From Polyangia bacterium (GTDB lineage: Bacteria > Myxococcota_A > Polyangia > Nannocystales > Nannocystaceae): DNA of 64,000 nucleotides. The translations under genes were made by a program, and so were the position numbers. The DNA lies in contig JAUIKS010000036.1 in assembly GCA_030430565.1 (NCBI GenBank), positions 1 to 64,000 of the forward strand, read 5' to 3'. A model generated the notes under the pieces. It was not told the origin of the DNA and made no database searches. It saw only the letters and a program-made list of their open reading frames with translations. This document shows, in pieces, positions 1 to 9,121 of this stretch. Numbering within the stretch: position 1 is the stretch's first letter; the number at the start of each line of letters is the position of its first letter.

Positions 1-2481
1 GAGGGAGGGATTCGAGACTACGGGTCGCTGGAGGTAGAGGCGCTGGGCAGCGTGTACGAGGAGGTGATGGGGATGCGGCTAGAGCGGCTGGTGAGGGCGA
101 GCGTGCGGGTGGGGCCGCGTGGGGTGTGGACGTCGCTGGTGGGGTTGCGGGAGCAGGGTCGTGGTAGCGCGCGGCGGGAGCTGGGAGTGAGCGCGGGGCA
201 GGCGAAGCGGCTGGAGCGCGCGGTGTTTGAAGGGAGCGAAGAGGAAGGGGCGCGGGCGCTGGAGGCGTTGGCGTGGGGAGGGAGAGGAGGGGAGGCGGGA
301 GAGGTGGTGCTTCAGCCAGGTCGTGAGCGGCGGAGCACCGGTTCGCACTACACGCCGCGGGAGCTGTCGGAGCGTGTAGTGGAGCGAACGCTGGAGCCTG
401 TGTTGGCGGGGCTGGGGGAGGAACCGTCGAGCGTGGGGTTGTTGTCGCTGCGGGTGTGTGACCCTGCGATGGGTTGCGGAGCGTTTTTGCTGGCGGCGTG
501 CCGCGTGCTGGGGCTGGCGTTGGAGGGGGCGTGGAGGCGAGAGGGAGTGAGGGTCGAGGGGGACGTGGGGATGAAGGCGCGTCGGGCGGTGGCGGAGCGC
601 TGCGTGTACGGAGTGGACAAGAACAAGATGGCGGTGGAGCTCGCGTTGCGTTCGCTGTGGCTGGAGACGGGGGCGAGGTTGGAGGTGCTGGGGCGAAGGC
701 TGAGGCGCGGAGACTCGCTGGTGGGTCTGCTGCGAGGCCAGCTGGAGGGGTTTGACTGGCGGTGTGGAGGGGCGGGTAGTGAAGCGGTCGCGGAGGTCGT
801 GGGGCGGGCGATCGACGAAGGGAGGGAGGAGGCGAAGGAGCGTGGGCGGTTGCTGGGCGATGTGGTGGTGGGAGCGTTCTTCGAGGGTACGAGCGCGCGG
901 GAGCGGAGGGCGGCGCTGGCGTTGGCGCGTGAGGGTGTGGAGCGTTGGCTCGCGGGCGGTGATGCGGGGGAGGATGTGATGCGGCTGGGGGCGACAGGGC
1001 GAGGGCGATGGGCGTTTCACTGGCCGCTGGAGTATCCGGAGGTGTTTTCGGGGACAGGTCCGAGGGGGCGCGCGGGCTTCGACGCGATCATCGGCAACCC
1101 GCCGTTCATGGGCCAGAGCCGGATGCCGGCGGAGCTGGGCGAGGGGGGACGTCGATGGTTGATCGCCGCGTACCCCGGGCACCACGGCAAGACCGACCTC
1201 GCGGCCTACTTCCTGCGCCGCGCGGCCGCGCTGCTCGAGGGGCGCGGGAGCTTCGGGCTGATCACGACGAACACGATCGCCCAGGGCGACACGCGCGAGG
1301 CCGGCTTGGCGCCGCTGGTGGCGCGCGGCGGCGTCGTCTACGACGCGACGCGCTCGCGGACGTGGCCGGGCGCGGCCTCGGTCTCCGTCTCGATCGTCCA
1401 TATGGCGTTTGGTGCATGTCGGGAGCACGTCGCGGCGCGCCGCCTCGACGGCGTCGTCGCCCCGGTCATCAACAGCCGGCTGCGCCCGAGGCCGGAGCGC
1501 GCGACCCCGGCGCGGCTCGCCGCGAACCGTGACAAGAGCTTCCTCGGCAACAAGATCTACGGCCAGGGCTTCGTGCTGACGCCCGCGCAGCGAGACGCGC
1601 TGATCCGCGAGGACCCGCGCAACGGCGCGCGCGTCCGGCCCTACCTGGGGGGCGAGGAGGTCAACCAGAGCCCCGCGCACGACTTTCACCGCTACGTGAT
1701 CGACTTCGGCGACATGTCGCTCGCGGACGCCGAGCGCTGGCCCGCGTTGATCGAGATCGTGCGTCGGCTGGTCAAGCCGGCGCGCGCGCAGCTCAAGCGC
1801 AGGGCGCTGCGCGAGCGCTGGTGGCAGTTCGGCGAGAAGCAGCTGGCGATGCGTCGATCGATCGCGGGCCTGCGCCGCTGCCTCGTGACCTCGCAGGTCT
1901 CGAAGCATCTCGTGTTCGCGTTTCAGCCCACCGACCGCGTGTTCTCGCACGCGCTCTACGTGTTCCCGCTGGCGGGCTACGCCCACTTCGCGCTGCTGCA
2001 GTCGCGGGTTCACACGCCGTGGGCGTGGCTGCTGAGCTCGTCGATGCGCGGCGATCTGCGATACACGCCGTCGGACTGCTTCGAGACCTTCCCATTCCCG
2101 GCGCCGGAGCTGCTGACGCCCGCGAGCGCGCTCGAGGCCGTCGGCGAGGCGCTCTACACCGCGCGCGCGGCCTACATGCTCGAGACGCGGCGCGGCCTGA
2201 CGACGACCTACAACGCGCTGCGCGACCCCGCGCGCGTGGACCCTCGCGTGCAGCGGATCCGCGCGCTGCACCTCGAGCTCGATCGCGCCGTCTTGGCCGC
2301 CTACGGCTGGTCTGATCTGAGCCCGCCGCCGATGACCGAGCCGCGCGCGCCGACCGAGCGATCGCGGCTTCGGGAGTTTGAGGACGAGATCGTTGACCGG
2401 CTGTTCGCGCTCAACCACGAGCGCGCCGCGGCGGAGCGGCGCGCTGTCGCGGCGGCGGCGACTCAGCTCGGCGCGACGTGA
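1..2481 (+). CDS. Eco57I-type N6-adenine DNA methyltransferase (5' end cut by window)
   Basis: Frame 1 is open from base 1 and reads IRDYGSLEVEALGSVYEEV, the usual 'ELGSVYE' lead-in of Eco57I/BREX-type adenine methylases, so the GTG at 52 is not the true start and the gene begins upstream of the window. SAM-binding motif I (DPAMGCGAFLLA) lies near residue 155 and catalytic motif IV (NPPF in IIGNPPFMGQ) near residue 365 of this frame. The last 450 residues resemble the TaqI/Eco57I-type target-recognition region. The protein should methylate adenine in a specific DNA site. Whether it is a stand-alone methylase, a type IIG enzyme or part of a larger defence locus cannot be judged, because the N-terminus and upstream genes are missing. 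The first ~1.05 kb uses G-ending codons (GTG, GGG, GAG, CGG), while the rest uses C-ending codons like the neighbouring genes. It converges on the next gene with a 19-bp overlap. Confidence 0.85.
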   Translation, partial: EGGIRDYGSLEVEALGSVYEEVMGMRLERLVRASVRVGPRGVWTSLVGLREQGRGSARRELGVSAGQAKRLERAVFEGSEEEGARALEALAWGGRGGEAGEVVLQPGRERRSTGSHYTPRELSERVVERTLEPVLAGLGEEPSSVGLLSLRVCDPAMGCGAFLLAACRVLGLALEGAWRREGVRVEGDVGMKARRAVAERCVYGVDKNKMAVELALRSLWLETGARLEVLGRRLRRGDSLVGLLRGQLEGFDWRCGGAGSEAVAEVVGRAIDEGREEAKERGRLLGDVVVGAFFEGTSARERRAALALAREGVERWLAGGDAGEDVMRLGATGRGRWAFHWPLEYPEVFSGTGPRGRAGFDAIIGNPPFMGQSRMPAELGEGGRRWLIAAYPGHHGKTDLAAYFLRRAAALLEGRGSFGLITTNTIAQGDTREAGLAPLVARGGVVYDATRSRTWPGAASVSVSIVHMAFGACREHVAARRLDGVVAPVINSRLRPRPERATPARLAANRDKSFLGNKIYGQGFVLTPAQRDALIREDPRNGARVRPYLGGEEVNQSPAHDFHRYVIDFGDMSLADAERWPALIEIVRRLVKPARAQLKRRALRERWWQFGEKQLAMRRSIAGLRRCLVTSQVSKHLVFAFQPTDRVFSHALYVFPLAGYAHFALLQSRVHTPWAWLLSSSMRGDLRYTPSDCFETFPFPAPELLTPASALEAVGEALYTARAAYMLETRRGLTTTYNALRDPARVDPRVQRIRALHLELDRAVLAAYGWSDLSPPPMTEPRAPTERSRLREFEDEIVDRLFALNHERAAAERRAVAAAATQLGAT

Positions 2482-5400
2482 CCGAGGCCGATCACGCCGC
2501 CCGGGCGGGTGATCACGAAGGGCCGCCACTCCGCGCTGAGTCGACCGTCGGCGTCGAGGCGCAGGATCGAGGCGCCGCCGAAGATCACGCCGGCGGCCCC
2601 GCGATCGTAGGCGTGCACGACCAGGTCGAGGCGGGGCGTCCCGCGACCGCGGAACAGCTCGGGACCGTGACCGCCGCGGATATCCGCGACCAGGAAGGAG
2701 CCGCCGCGCTCACGCTGCTCGCCGAGCCACGGCGCTCGGAACGACGCGTGGTCGTCTCGCTCGTCCCAGACGTGGAGATCGAGATCGACGCCCGGCGCCT
2801 CCCACGTCAGCGCGACCGCGGTCGCGCGTCGCTCGCTGGGCTCGAGCCCGAGCTCCGCGAGCAGCTCGCGCGGGGACGGGTCGCCGGGCGTCGCGGTGAT
2901 CATCGCGGCGGCGACCATCGAGACCTCCTCCGCGAGCGTCTGGTGGAGCGCGCGCGTCTCGCCTCGCGGCGGCGTCGCTCGCAGCGCGCGCGTGAGCTGC
3001 TCGAGCGCGTCGGCGAGCTCGCCCGATCGGATCAGCGCGAGCGCGAGCTGGCGACGCGTCTGCGGCGTGTCGCGCAGCGCGAGCGCGTCCTGGAAGATCG
3101 CGCGGGCGCGAGCCTGTCCGTCGACGCCGAGTCGCCCGATGTAGCCGGCGGCGGTGCGCAGCGCGGCGGCCCGGGTCGGCGCGAACTCGATCAGCGAGCC
3201 GTAGGCCCGGATCGCCAGCGCCTCGCGACCGACGGCCGCAGCCGCGTGCCCGACCGCGAGCGCGGCGAGCGGGTCGCGCGGGCTCGAGCGCCACCACGAG
3301 AGCGCGCTCGTGAGCGCGTCGTCGTGCTCCCCCGCGAGCAGGTGCCCGTTGATCGCCGCGGAGTTGTCGTCGAGCGCCGCGACGGCGAACGGCGGCCGCC
3401 CCGTCGCGGAGCGCATCCGATCGTGGATGTCGCGCGCGGGCCCTGGCCGGATCCGGATCGTGAAGTCGAATTCGCCGGTGAAGGGCTCATCCTCAAACCG
3501 CCACTCGAGCGCGCGCGACTGCATGCAGCGGAGGATCGCGCCCTGGTAGTAGCCGTGCCCCCGCGCCGCGATCCAGTCGAGGGACTCGCCCGCGGCGGTC
3601 GCGGTGAAGGTCACGCCCCCGCGCCCGCGCTGATCGAGCGCGAGGCCCTGCTCGTAGCAGTCGCGGAGCCCGTCGAGCCTGACTTTTAGGTCTTGTTTAA
3701 GCCCTGGCGGCGCGCGCGTGAGCTGGAGCTTGGGGGCGCGCTCCCGGGCGCGCGCCGGGAGCGGGAGCTCGATCGGCGCGGCGCCGACCAGCAGCGCGCC
3801 GCTCGGCGTCGCGGCGCGCTCGCCCGCGCGGCGCCGACCGACGGCCGGGAAGGTAGGCGGCGCGCTGACCGTCGCGCCGCCGGCCGCGTCGACCGTGATG
3901 GTGCGGAGGAGCTCGTTGCGCGGGTTGACCGAGAAGTCCACGCGCCACCGCTCCTCTTCGCCAAGCGAGACGTCTCGCGCGACGCTCGCCTGACCCACCA
4001 AGACCTGGATGATGTAGTCGCCCGGTGGGAGGCGGGCGAAGCGGTAGAGGCCCGCGTCGTTGCTTATGGTCTCGCGGTCACCCTGGAGGCACGGGCACTG
4101 GAGGATGACGATGGCGTCCTCGATCGGCTCCCCGGTCGCGGAGTGAACGACGCGGCCGACGATGTCCGCGTCGCCGTCTGCGCGCGGCGAGTGACGCGCG
4201 CGCGTCGTGAGGTTGGCTCCGCGCCGCGGGCTGTTCGTGGCGCTCGGGGTCGGGACCGCCCAGTCGTCGCGGGTGACGTCATCCGCTCGGCTCCAGCGCT
4301 CCACGCCCCCGAGCCCGTCGACCCGCAGCACCCCCGCGTCGCTGTGGCGCGTGATCTCCTGGTCCGCGTACATCGCGTCGTCCTCGAGCACGATCCACGC
4401 TGTCTCTCGGGTCAGCAGCCGACGCTCCACCGCCCGCGCGAGCAGCTGCTCACGGCGCGCGCGCGTCTCCTCGGTCTCGCGCGCGCTCCTCAGCGACGCG
4501 AGCTCTTGCTCGGTCTGCTTTGAAAGCCATACGTGTGGAAACGCGGCGTTGCGCGTCAGCGTCGCGTCGAGCTCGGCGCGCGAGAGCGGCGCCTCGTCAC
4601 CCCGCGCGTGGACCGAGATCGCGACGCGCTCGGCGGCGCTCCACAGCGCGCGCTCGGTCGACGGGGCGCCCGGGATCATCCGCGGCGGCGCGCCGGGGGC
4701 TCGGCGCGCGAACACCAGCGCGTACGATCCCGGCGTGTAGCCGTCGAGCTCCCGCGGCCACACCCAGTCGGCGCCCTCGAGCTCGACGCGCGCCGAGCTC
4801 GGCGCGCCCTGCAGCAGCGCGGCGCGCAGCTCGGGGATCGTCAGCTCCGCGCCGAGGACGAGGCCATCCTCCGCGCCGATGCCGATGAGCGCGCGCGCGC
4901 GCTGGGTCTGGGCGTGGCGCGAGCTCAGCAGCAGATCGACCCGCTGGGCGCCGCGCTCGCGCAGGCGCGCCGCGTTTCGGAGCAGCGCGGCGGTCGGCCC
5001 CGACTCCTCGCCCGCGGTCGTGCCCTGCGCGTCCGTGACGATCAACACGCGCCGGTGAGCGCCGCGCTCGGCGAGGGCCTCGAGCGCGACCGCGAGCGAG
5101 GTCGCCCCCAGCGCGCCGCGCTCGCGCAGGCCCGCGCGGGCGGCCGCAGCGAAGCCGCTGGCGGGTCCCTCGTAGATCGTCGCGGCGCGCTGATCGAAGG
5201 CGATGAGCTGCACCGGGAGGTCGCGACCCGTCGCGCGCGCGAGCGACTCGACGAGCTCGATGACGCGATCGACGGTCGCGTCGAGCTCGCGCGCCGAGGA
5301 CGCGCTCGTGTCGAGCGCGACGCTGAGGCCGTCCATCGGGGCGGGGCCGCGGTCCAGCTGTGACGGCACGCGCACGCGGGCGAGCAGCATGTCCTCGCGG

Positions 5401-6131
5401 ACCAGCGCCAGCTCCTCGGAGTCGCCTCGATCGACCCGCACCGGCGCCTCGCCCGGGCGCCCGACGTGCAGCGACCGCAGCGGCTCGCGCCCGCGCACGG
5501 TGATGTCGTGGGAGAGCTGCACGCCCTCGAGGCCGCTGAGCGGGGACTCGTAGGGCGCGGCGGGGTCGGCGAAGAGCTGCACGTAGCTCAGGATCAGCCG
5601 CTTCGTCTCGAGCGGCTGAATCGGGTAGATCCGCGTGTAGTAGCTCGAGGCGGCCCCCTCTTGCAGCAGCGCCGGATCCCGCACGCGCGCCCGTCGCTGG
5701 GTCGTCTGCGCCCGGTAGAACGCGAAGGCGTCGCGGCCCCGCGCCCGCGTCACGACCTCGCCCTCCTGCCACTCGCCGCCGACCTGCATGGCGAAGCGCG
5801 CGATCGAGGCGCCCTCGGGGAGCTGGATTTCGAATGTCCCTTCACGCAGGCGCGGCTCGTCGTTGACGAACTCGAGGTGCAGCTCGCTGAACGCGAGGGG
5901 GCCGTCGACGTGGGCCTTCAGCGCGACGGAGCGCAGCTCGAGCTCGGTGCCGTCGCTGGCGGTCAGCGCGACGCGCGGGCGCTCCGTCGGCGCGGGGGCA
6001 GCGGCCGCGGCGGGCGACGATGCGGGCGGCTCTGCGGGCGGGCTCGCGCGGCCGCACGCGAGCGTCATCAGCGACGCGAGCACGAGCACGAGCGCGCGCG
6101 CGGGACGAGCGTGGCGACGGCGTGTGCCCAT
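2463..6131 (-). CDS. VIT/von Willebrand factor A domain lipoprotein with carboxypeptidase-regulatory, AgmX-like, TPR and DUF2135-like domains
   Basis: Large exported protein of about 1,222 residues. An n-region RRRHARPAR and hydrophobic stretch lead to a lipobox-like TLAC|G (Cys26), so it is probably a lipoprotein. Order of domains: VIT domain (about 50-190), vWA domain (about 265-390, with LDTSAS as the MIDAS-like start), a carboxypeptidase-regulatory Ig fold (about 650-735, GRVVHSATGEPIEDAIVIL), an AgmX/PglI-C-terminal-like domain with a Cys pair (about 815-895), TPR-like helices (about 900-1080), and a C-terminal DUF2135/YfaP-like beta domain (about 1100-1222, VDLDLHVWDE). Such proteins are thought to act in surface adhesion or assembly; the substrate is unknown. 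The start is uncertain: ATGs at 6131 and 6143 place the signal peptide well, while a GTG at 6200 has a GGAG seven bases upstream but gives an unusually long n-region. Confidence 0.8.
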   Translation of the reverse strand: MGTRRRHARPARALVLVLASLMTLACGRASPPAEPPASSPAAAAAPAPTERPRVALTASDGTELELRSVALKAHVDGPLAFSELHLEFVNDEPRLREGTFEIQLPEGASIARFAMQVGGEWQEGEVVTRARGRDAFAFYRAQTTQRRARVRDPALLQEGAASSYYTRIYPIQPLETKRLILSYVQLFADPAAPYESPLSGLEGVQLSHDITVRGREPLRSLHVGRPGEAPVRVDRGDSEELALVREDMLLARVRVPSQLDRGPAPMDGLSVALDTSASSARELDATVDRVIELVESLARATGRDLPVQLIAFDQRAATIYEGPASGFAAAARAGLRERGALGATSLAVALEALAERGAHRRVLIVTDAQGTTAGEESGPTAALLRNAARLRERGAQRVDLLLSSRHAQTQRARALIGIGAEDGLVLGAELTIPELRAALLQGAPSSARVELEGADWVWPRELDGYTPGSYALVFARRAPGAPPRMIPGAPSTERALWSAAERVAISVHARGDEAPLSRAELDATLTRNAAFPHVWLSKQTEQELASLRSARETEETRARREQLLARAVERRLLTRETAWIVLEDDAMYADQEITRHSDAGVLRVDGLGGVERWSRADDVTRDDWAVPTPSATNSPRRGANLTTRARHSPRADGDADIVGRVVHSATGEPIEDAIVILQCPCLQGDRETISNDAGLYRFARLPPGDYIIQVLVGQASVARDVSLGEEERWRVDFSVNPRNELLRTITVDAAGGATVSAPPTFPAVGRRRAGERAATPSGALLVGAAPIELPLPARARERAPKLQLTRAPPGLKQDLKVRLDGLRDCYEQGLALDQRGRGGVTFTATAAGESLDWIAARGHGYYQGAILRCMQSRALEWRFEDEPFTGEFDFTIRIRPGPARDIHDRMRSATGRPPFAVAALDDNSAAINGHLLAGEHDDALTSALSWWRSSPRDPLAALAVGHAAAAVGREALAIRAYGSLIEFAPTRAAALRTAAGYIGRLGVDGQARARAIFQDALALRDTPQTRRQLALALIRSGELADALEQLTRALRATPPRGETRALHQTLAEEVSMVAAAMITATPGDPSPRELLAELGLEPSERRATAVALTWEAPGVDLDLHVWDERDDHASFRAPWLGEQRERGGSFLVADIRGGHGPELFRGRGTPRLDLVVHAYDRGAAGVIFGGASILRLDADGRLSAEWRPFVITRPGGVIGLGHVAPS

Positions 6132-6143
6132 TGTTGTGCCCAT

Positions 6144-6317
6144 TGACGTGCGGAGCGCCGATCCTCGCGGCGCGCTCCCCCTTACTCTACGATCACGCAC
6201 GCGGGCGCTCCGGTTTCACACGGGGCGCGAGGCGGACGGCGGGCCGAAGCGACCGCGAGGCGCGAGGAGAGGGCGTTTCGGCTGCTCGGCGACGGCGCTC
6301 CCGGTACACTGCCGCGC
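6144..6317. promoter_or_regulatory. Divergent intergenic region between the VIT/vWA gene and the ceramidase gene
   Basis: About 170 bp between two divergent genes, so it should hold both promoters. I see no convincing -35/-10 pair and no Shine-Dalgarno directly before the ATG at 6318. Part of it would be coding if the vWA gene starts at the GTG at 6200. Confidence 0.35.
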
Positions 6318-8129
6318 ATGGTCGCGCTCGAAGTCGGCACCGGTAAGGCACCCATCACCGCGTTTCACAAGGGCGCCGGGATGATGGGCTACGGCATGCA
6401 CTTCAACTTCGCCGACGGGGTCGACACCGAGCTGCACGCGCGCGCGTTCATGTTCCGGGAGCCCGGCGAGGGGGGGCGCACGCTCGCGCTCGTCAACTGC
6501 GAGATGTGCTTCGTCACCCACTCGATCAAGCAGGGCGTCCTCGAGCGGCTGCAGCGCGACCACCCCGAGCTCGGCCTCGACGACGCGTCGCTCATGCTCT
6601 GCGCCCAGCACACCCACAGCGGCCCGGGCGGCTACTCGCACTACGCGTTCTACAACTTCACGATCCCCGGCTTCGTGCCCGAGGTCTGGGCGGCGATCGT
6701 CGACGGCGTCGTCGAGGCGATCGTCGCGGCCGCAGCGAGTCTGCGCCCGGCGACCCTGCGGCACGCGGTCGGCGAGTTCGCGCCCGAGGTCGAGGTCGCG
6801 TTTAACCGCTCGCTCGCGGCCTTCAACTCGAACGAGGACGTCGAGCCGCTGCCGGCGCGCGACTGGCATCTCGCGGTCGACCGCGCGATGGACCTGCTGC
6901 GGATCGAGGACGCGCGCGGCGACGCCGGGGCGCCCGGCCTGCTCGGCGCGATCACGTGGTTCGGCGTGCACGCCACCAGCCTCTCCAACGACAACCACCT
7001 GACCAATTGGGACAATAAGGGCTACGCCGCCGACGCGCTCGAGACGCGCGCGCGCGCGCGCGGAGCCGCGACCTTCGTCGGCGCCTTCGCGCAGGCGACC
7101 GCCGGCGACGTCACCCCCAACTTCGTCTTTGATCGCAAGAAGCGGTGGACGCGGGGCAAGTTCGTCGACGATCGCGTCAGCGCCCGCTGGCACGGCGAGC
7201 GCCAGGCCGAGAAAGCCGAGGAGCTGCTCGAGCGCGCCGCCGCGGCGCCCGCGATCGAGGGGGCGCTCGACCGCGTGCTCGCCTACGTCGACCTCAGCGA
7301 CGTCCACTGCGATCCCGCGTTCGCCGGCGGGCTCACGGACGCGCGCACGAGCCCGGCCTGCGTCGGCGTCGACATGCTCGCCGGGACACGTGAGGGCCCC
7401 GGGATGCCGGTCCCGATCGCGCTCGCCGCCCGCGCCGCGGCGTGGAGCGTGCGCGCGTGGGAGCGCGCGCGCAGCCTGCTGCAGACGCCGGCGCGGCGCG
7501 AGGCCGTCCGCCAGAAGTACCGAAGCCAGGGGCGCAAGCGCATCGTCATCGAGACCGGGGCGCGCCGGCTTTTGGGAACCCGCGACGTCAGCGGGGTGCC
7601 GATCCCGGACTTCGTCGACCCCACGCTCGCGACCTTCAAGAAGCACCACCGCAGCGGCGGGCTCGAGGACGCCCCGTGGACGCCGCAGATCCTGCCGCTG
7701 CAGATCTTCCTGATCGGCGCGCTCGCGATCGTCGCGGTCCCGGGCGAGCTGACGACCGTCGCGGGTCGACGGCTGCGCGCGACCGTGCTCGAGGAGCTGC
7801 GTGAGCGCGGCGTCAGCCGCGTGCTGCTGACGACCTACGCCAACGCCTACTCCGGCTACATCTGCACCAACGAGGAGTATCAGCACCAGCGCTACGAGGG
7901 CAGCCACACGGTCTTCGGGCAGTGGACGCTCGCCGCCTATCAGACCGAGTTCCGCGCGCTCGCGCGTCGGCTGCTGACGCCGCCCGAGGCTCGGCCCGAG
8001 CGCGCGGATGAGCCCCGCCCGCGGCGCTTCTCGACCCGCGAGCTCTCGCTCCGCGCCCACGACGGGCCGTTCCCGAGCAATCAGCGCGCCTCAGCGCGGC
8101 GGGCCCGGGCGGCGGGCCGTCGCTCGTAG
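6318..8129 (+). CDS. Neutral/alkaline ceramidase
   Basis: 603 residues matching the neutral ceramidase family throughout. HTHSGPGG (about 98-105) is the zinc-binding segment, FGVHATS lies near 214, FAQATAGDVTPN near 257 corresponds to the family FAQ..GDVSPN motif with the active-site region, and NAYSGYICTNEEYQHQRYEG near 509 matches the family NEYxGYVTTxEEYxxQxYEG motif. These enzymes hydrolyse the amide bond of ceramide to sphingosine and fatty acid. No signal peptide is visible at the N-terminus, whereas the Pseudomonas enzyme is secreted, so location is uncertain. The C-terminus ends in a basic disordered tail, and the family's C-terminal Ig-like domain looks shortened. Myxobacteria make sphingolipids, so the role could be lipid turnover or attack on prey lipids; that is inference. 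Confidence 0.9.
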   Translation: MVALEVGTGKAPITAFHKGAGMMGYGMHFNFADGVDTELHARAFMFREPGEGGRTLALVNCEMCFVTHSIKQGVLERLQRDHPELGLDDASLMLCAQHTHSGPGGYSHYAFYNFTIPGFVPEVWAAIVDGVVEAIVAAAASLRPATLRHAVGEFAPEVEVAFNRSLAAFNSNEDVEPLPARDWHLAVDRAMDLLRIEDARGDAGAPGLLGAITWFGVHATSLSNDNHLTNWDNKGYAADALETRARARGAATFVGAFAQATAGDVTPNFVFDRKKRWTRGKFVDDRVSARWHGERQAEKAEELLERAAAAPAIEGALDRVLAYVDLSDVHCDPAFAGGLTDARTSPACVGVDMLAGTREGPGMPVPIALAARAAAWSVRAWERARSLLQTPARREAVRQKYRSQGRKRIVIETGARRLLGTRDVSGVPIPDFVDPTLATFKKHHRSGGLEDAPWTPQILPLQIFLIGALAIVAVPGELTTVAGRRLRATVLEELRERGVSRVLLTTYANAYSGYICTNEEYQHQRYEGSHTVFGQWTLAAYQTEFRALARRLLTPPEARPERADEPRPRRFSTRELSLRAHDGPFPSNQRASARRARAAGRRS

Positions 8130-8200
8130 ACGCGCGAGCAGGCGCTCCTCAGGGGCGCGGGAGCGCGCGCCCGCGTTCCGCGTATGATGGGCCCGGGGTC

Positions 8201-8791
8201 ATGTACTTCGACGACGCGCGCCGCGAGGTCAATGTCAAGATCGTCTACTGGGGCGCGGGCCTCAGCGGGCGGTGCACGAACCTCCGGTACATCCACGGGA
8301 AGACCCGCCCGCAGTCGCGGTCGAAGATCGTCACGCTCGCGACGATGTGGGAGCGGGCGATGTTCTTTAACTTCACGCCGCAGACCCTGCCCACGGTCGC
8401 GGGCTTCCGCGTCCGCGTACACCTGTTCGCGCCGACAGGATCATCGACCTTCGAGCGCACGCAGAAGCTGATCCTGCGCGGCGTCGACGGCGTCGTGTAC
8501 GTGGTCGACTCGCAGTCGCATCGCTACGACGCGAACCTGACGTCGCGCTCGGCGCTCGAGACCCAGCTCGCGCGCATGGGGCTCAAGCTCGAGACGGTCG
8601 CCTTCGCGGTTCAGTACAACAAGCAGGACGTCCGCGACGTGTTCCGGCCCAAGCAGCTCGAGGCCTCGCTCAACCCGTGGGGGCGCCCCTCGTTCTCCGC
8701 CGTGGCGACCCGGGGCGTCGGGGTGTTCGAGACGCTGCGCGCGGTCGTGAAGCCGATCTCCGAGCGCCTCGTCGACAAGTACGGTACGTGA
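8201..8791 (+). CDS. MglA-like small Ras-family GTPase with degenerate active site
   Basis: 196 residues aligning end to end with MglA, the polarity switch of myxobacterial motility. The P-loop reads GAGLSGRCT (18-26) where MglA has GPGLSGKTT, so the invariant Lys is Arg and the next Thr is Cys. The segment equivalent to MglA TVPGQVFY is APTGSSTF (77-84), so the catalytic Gln (MglA Gln82) is Ser. The Arg equivalent to MglA Arg53 is kept (ERAMFF), and the base-recognition motif NKQD is intact. It may bind nucleotide weakly, or not hydrolyse it. No MglB partner is adjacent. It precedes the contractile injection system operon in the same direction but is separated from it by a 445-bp control region. 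A role in positioning or gating that machine is inference from context. Confidence 0.85.
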   Translation: MYFDDARREVNVKIVYWGAGLSGRCTNLRYIHGKTRPQSRSKIVTLATMWERAMFFNFTPQTLPTVAGFRVRVHLFAPTGSSTFERTQKLILRGVDGVVYVVDSQSHRYDANLTSRSALETQLARMGLKLETVAFAVQYNKQDVRDVFRPKQLEASLNPWGRPSFSAVATRGVGVFETLRAVVKPISERLVDKYGT

Positions 8792-9007
8792 TCGGGGCCG
8801 CGCGGGCGGGGCCGCGCGCCCTGTCGCGCTGAGCAGCCTCGAGCCGCGCTGATTCGCGCGCGCGGCTCGTTGACTGCGCAACGACGCGCGCGCCTCGTCG
8901 CGCGTTCAAGAAGTTCGTCGCGCGCTGAACAAAACACGCGTCGGTCGACACTTGTAGATACGACGACGCGTCGGCGCGCGCGTGACGTCGAGCCGTCGCG
9001 CTCGCGG

Positions 9008-9095
9008 CTCGAATATGCACACTCTGCGATCGCGCATCTACGCTCGAATGTGCACACTTTGAAACATCTGCCGATTTCGCACGAATGCATAATAT
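9008..9095 (+). promoter_or_regulatory. Tandem operator-like direct repeats upstream of the injection-system promoter
   Basis: Two copies of CTCGAATRTGCACACTYTG lie at 9008-9026 and 9043-9061, 35 bp apart start to start. A weaker third copy (ACGAATGCATAATA, from 9081) follows after about 37 bp. They lie upstream of the TTGACA at 9122, in a local AT-rich patch of otherwise GC-rich DNA, and look like binding sites for an activator. The factor is unknown. Confidence 0.5.
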
Positions 9096-9121
9096 ACGCG
9101 CGTTCGCTCGGTATTCGTCGA

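Noticed and set aside
79..2529. An 816-codon minus-strand frame opposite the methylase gene.
   Set aside because: Low-complexity Arg/Pro/His-rich product; the plus strand carries clear methylase motifs.
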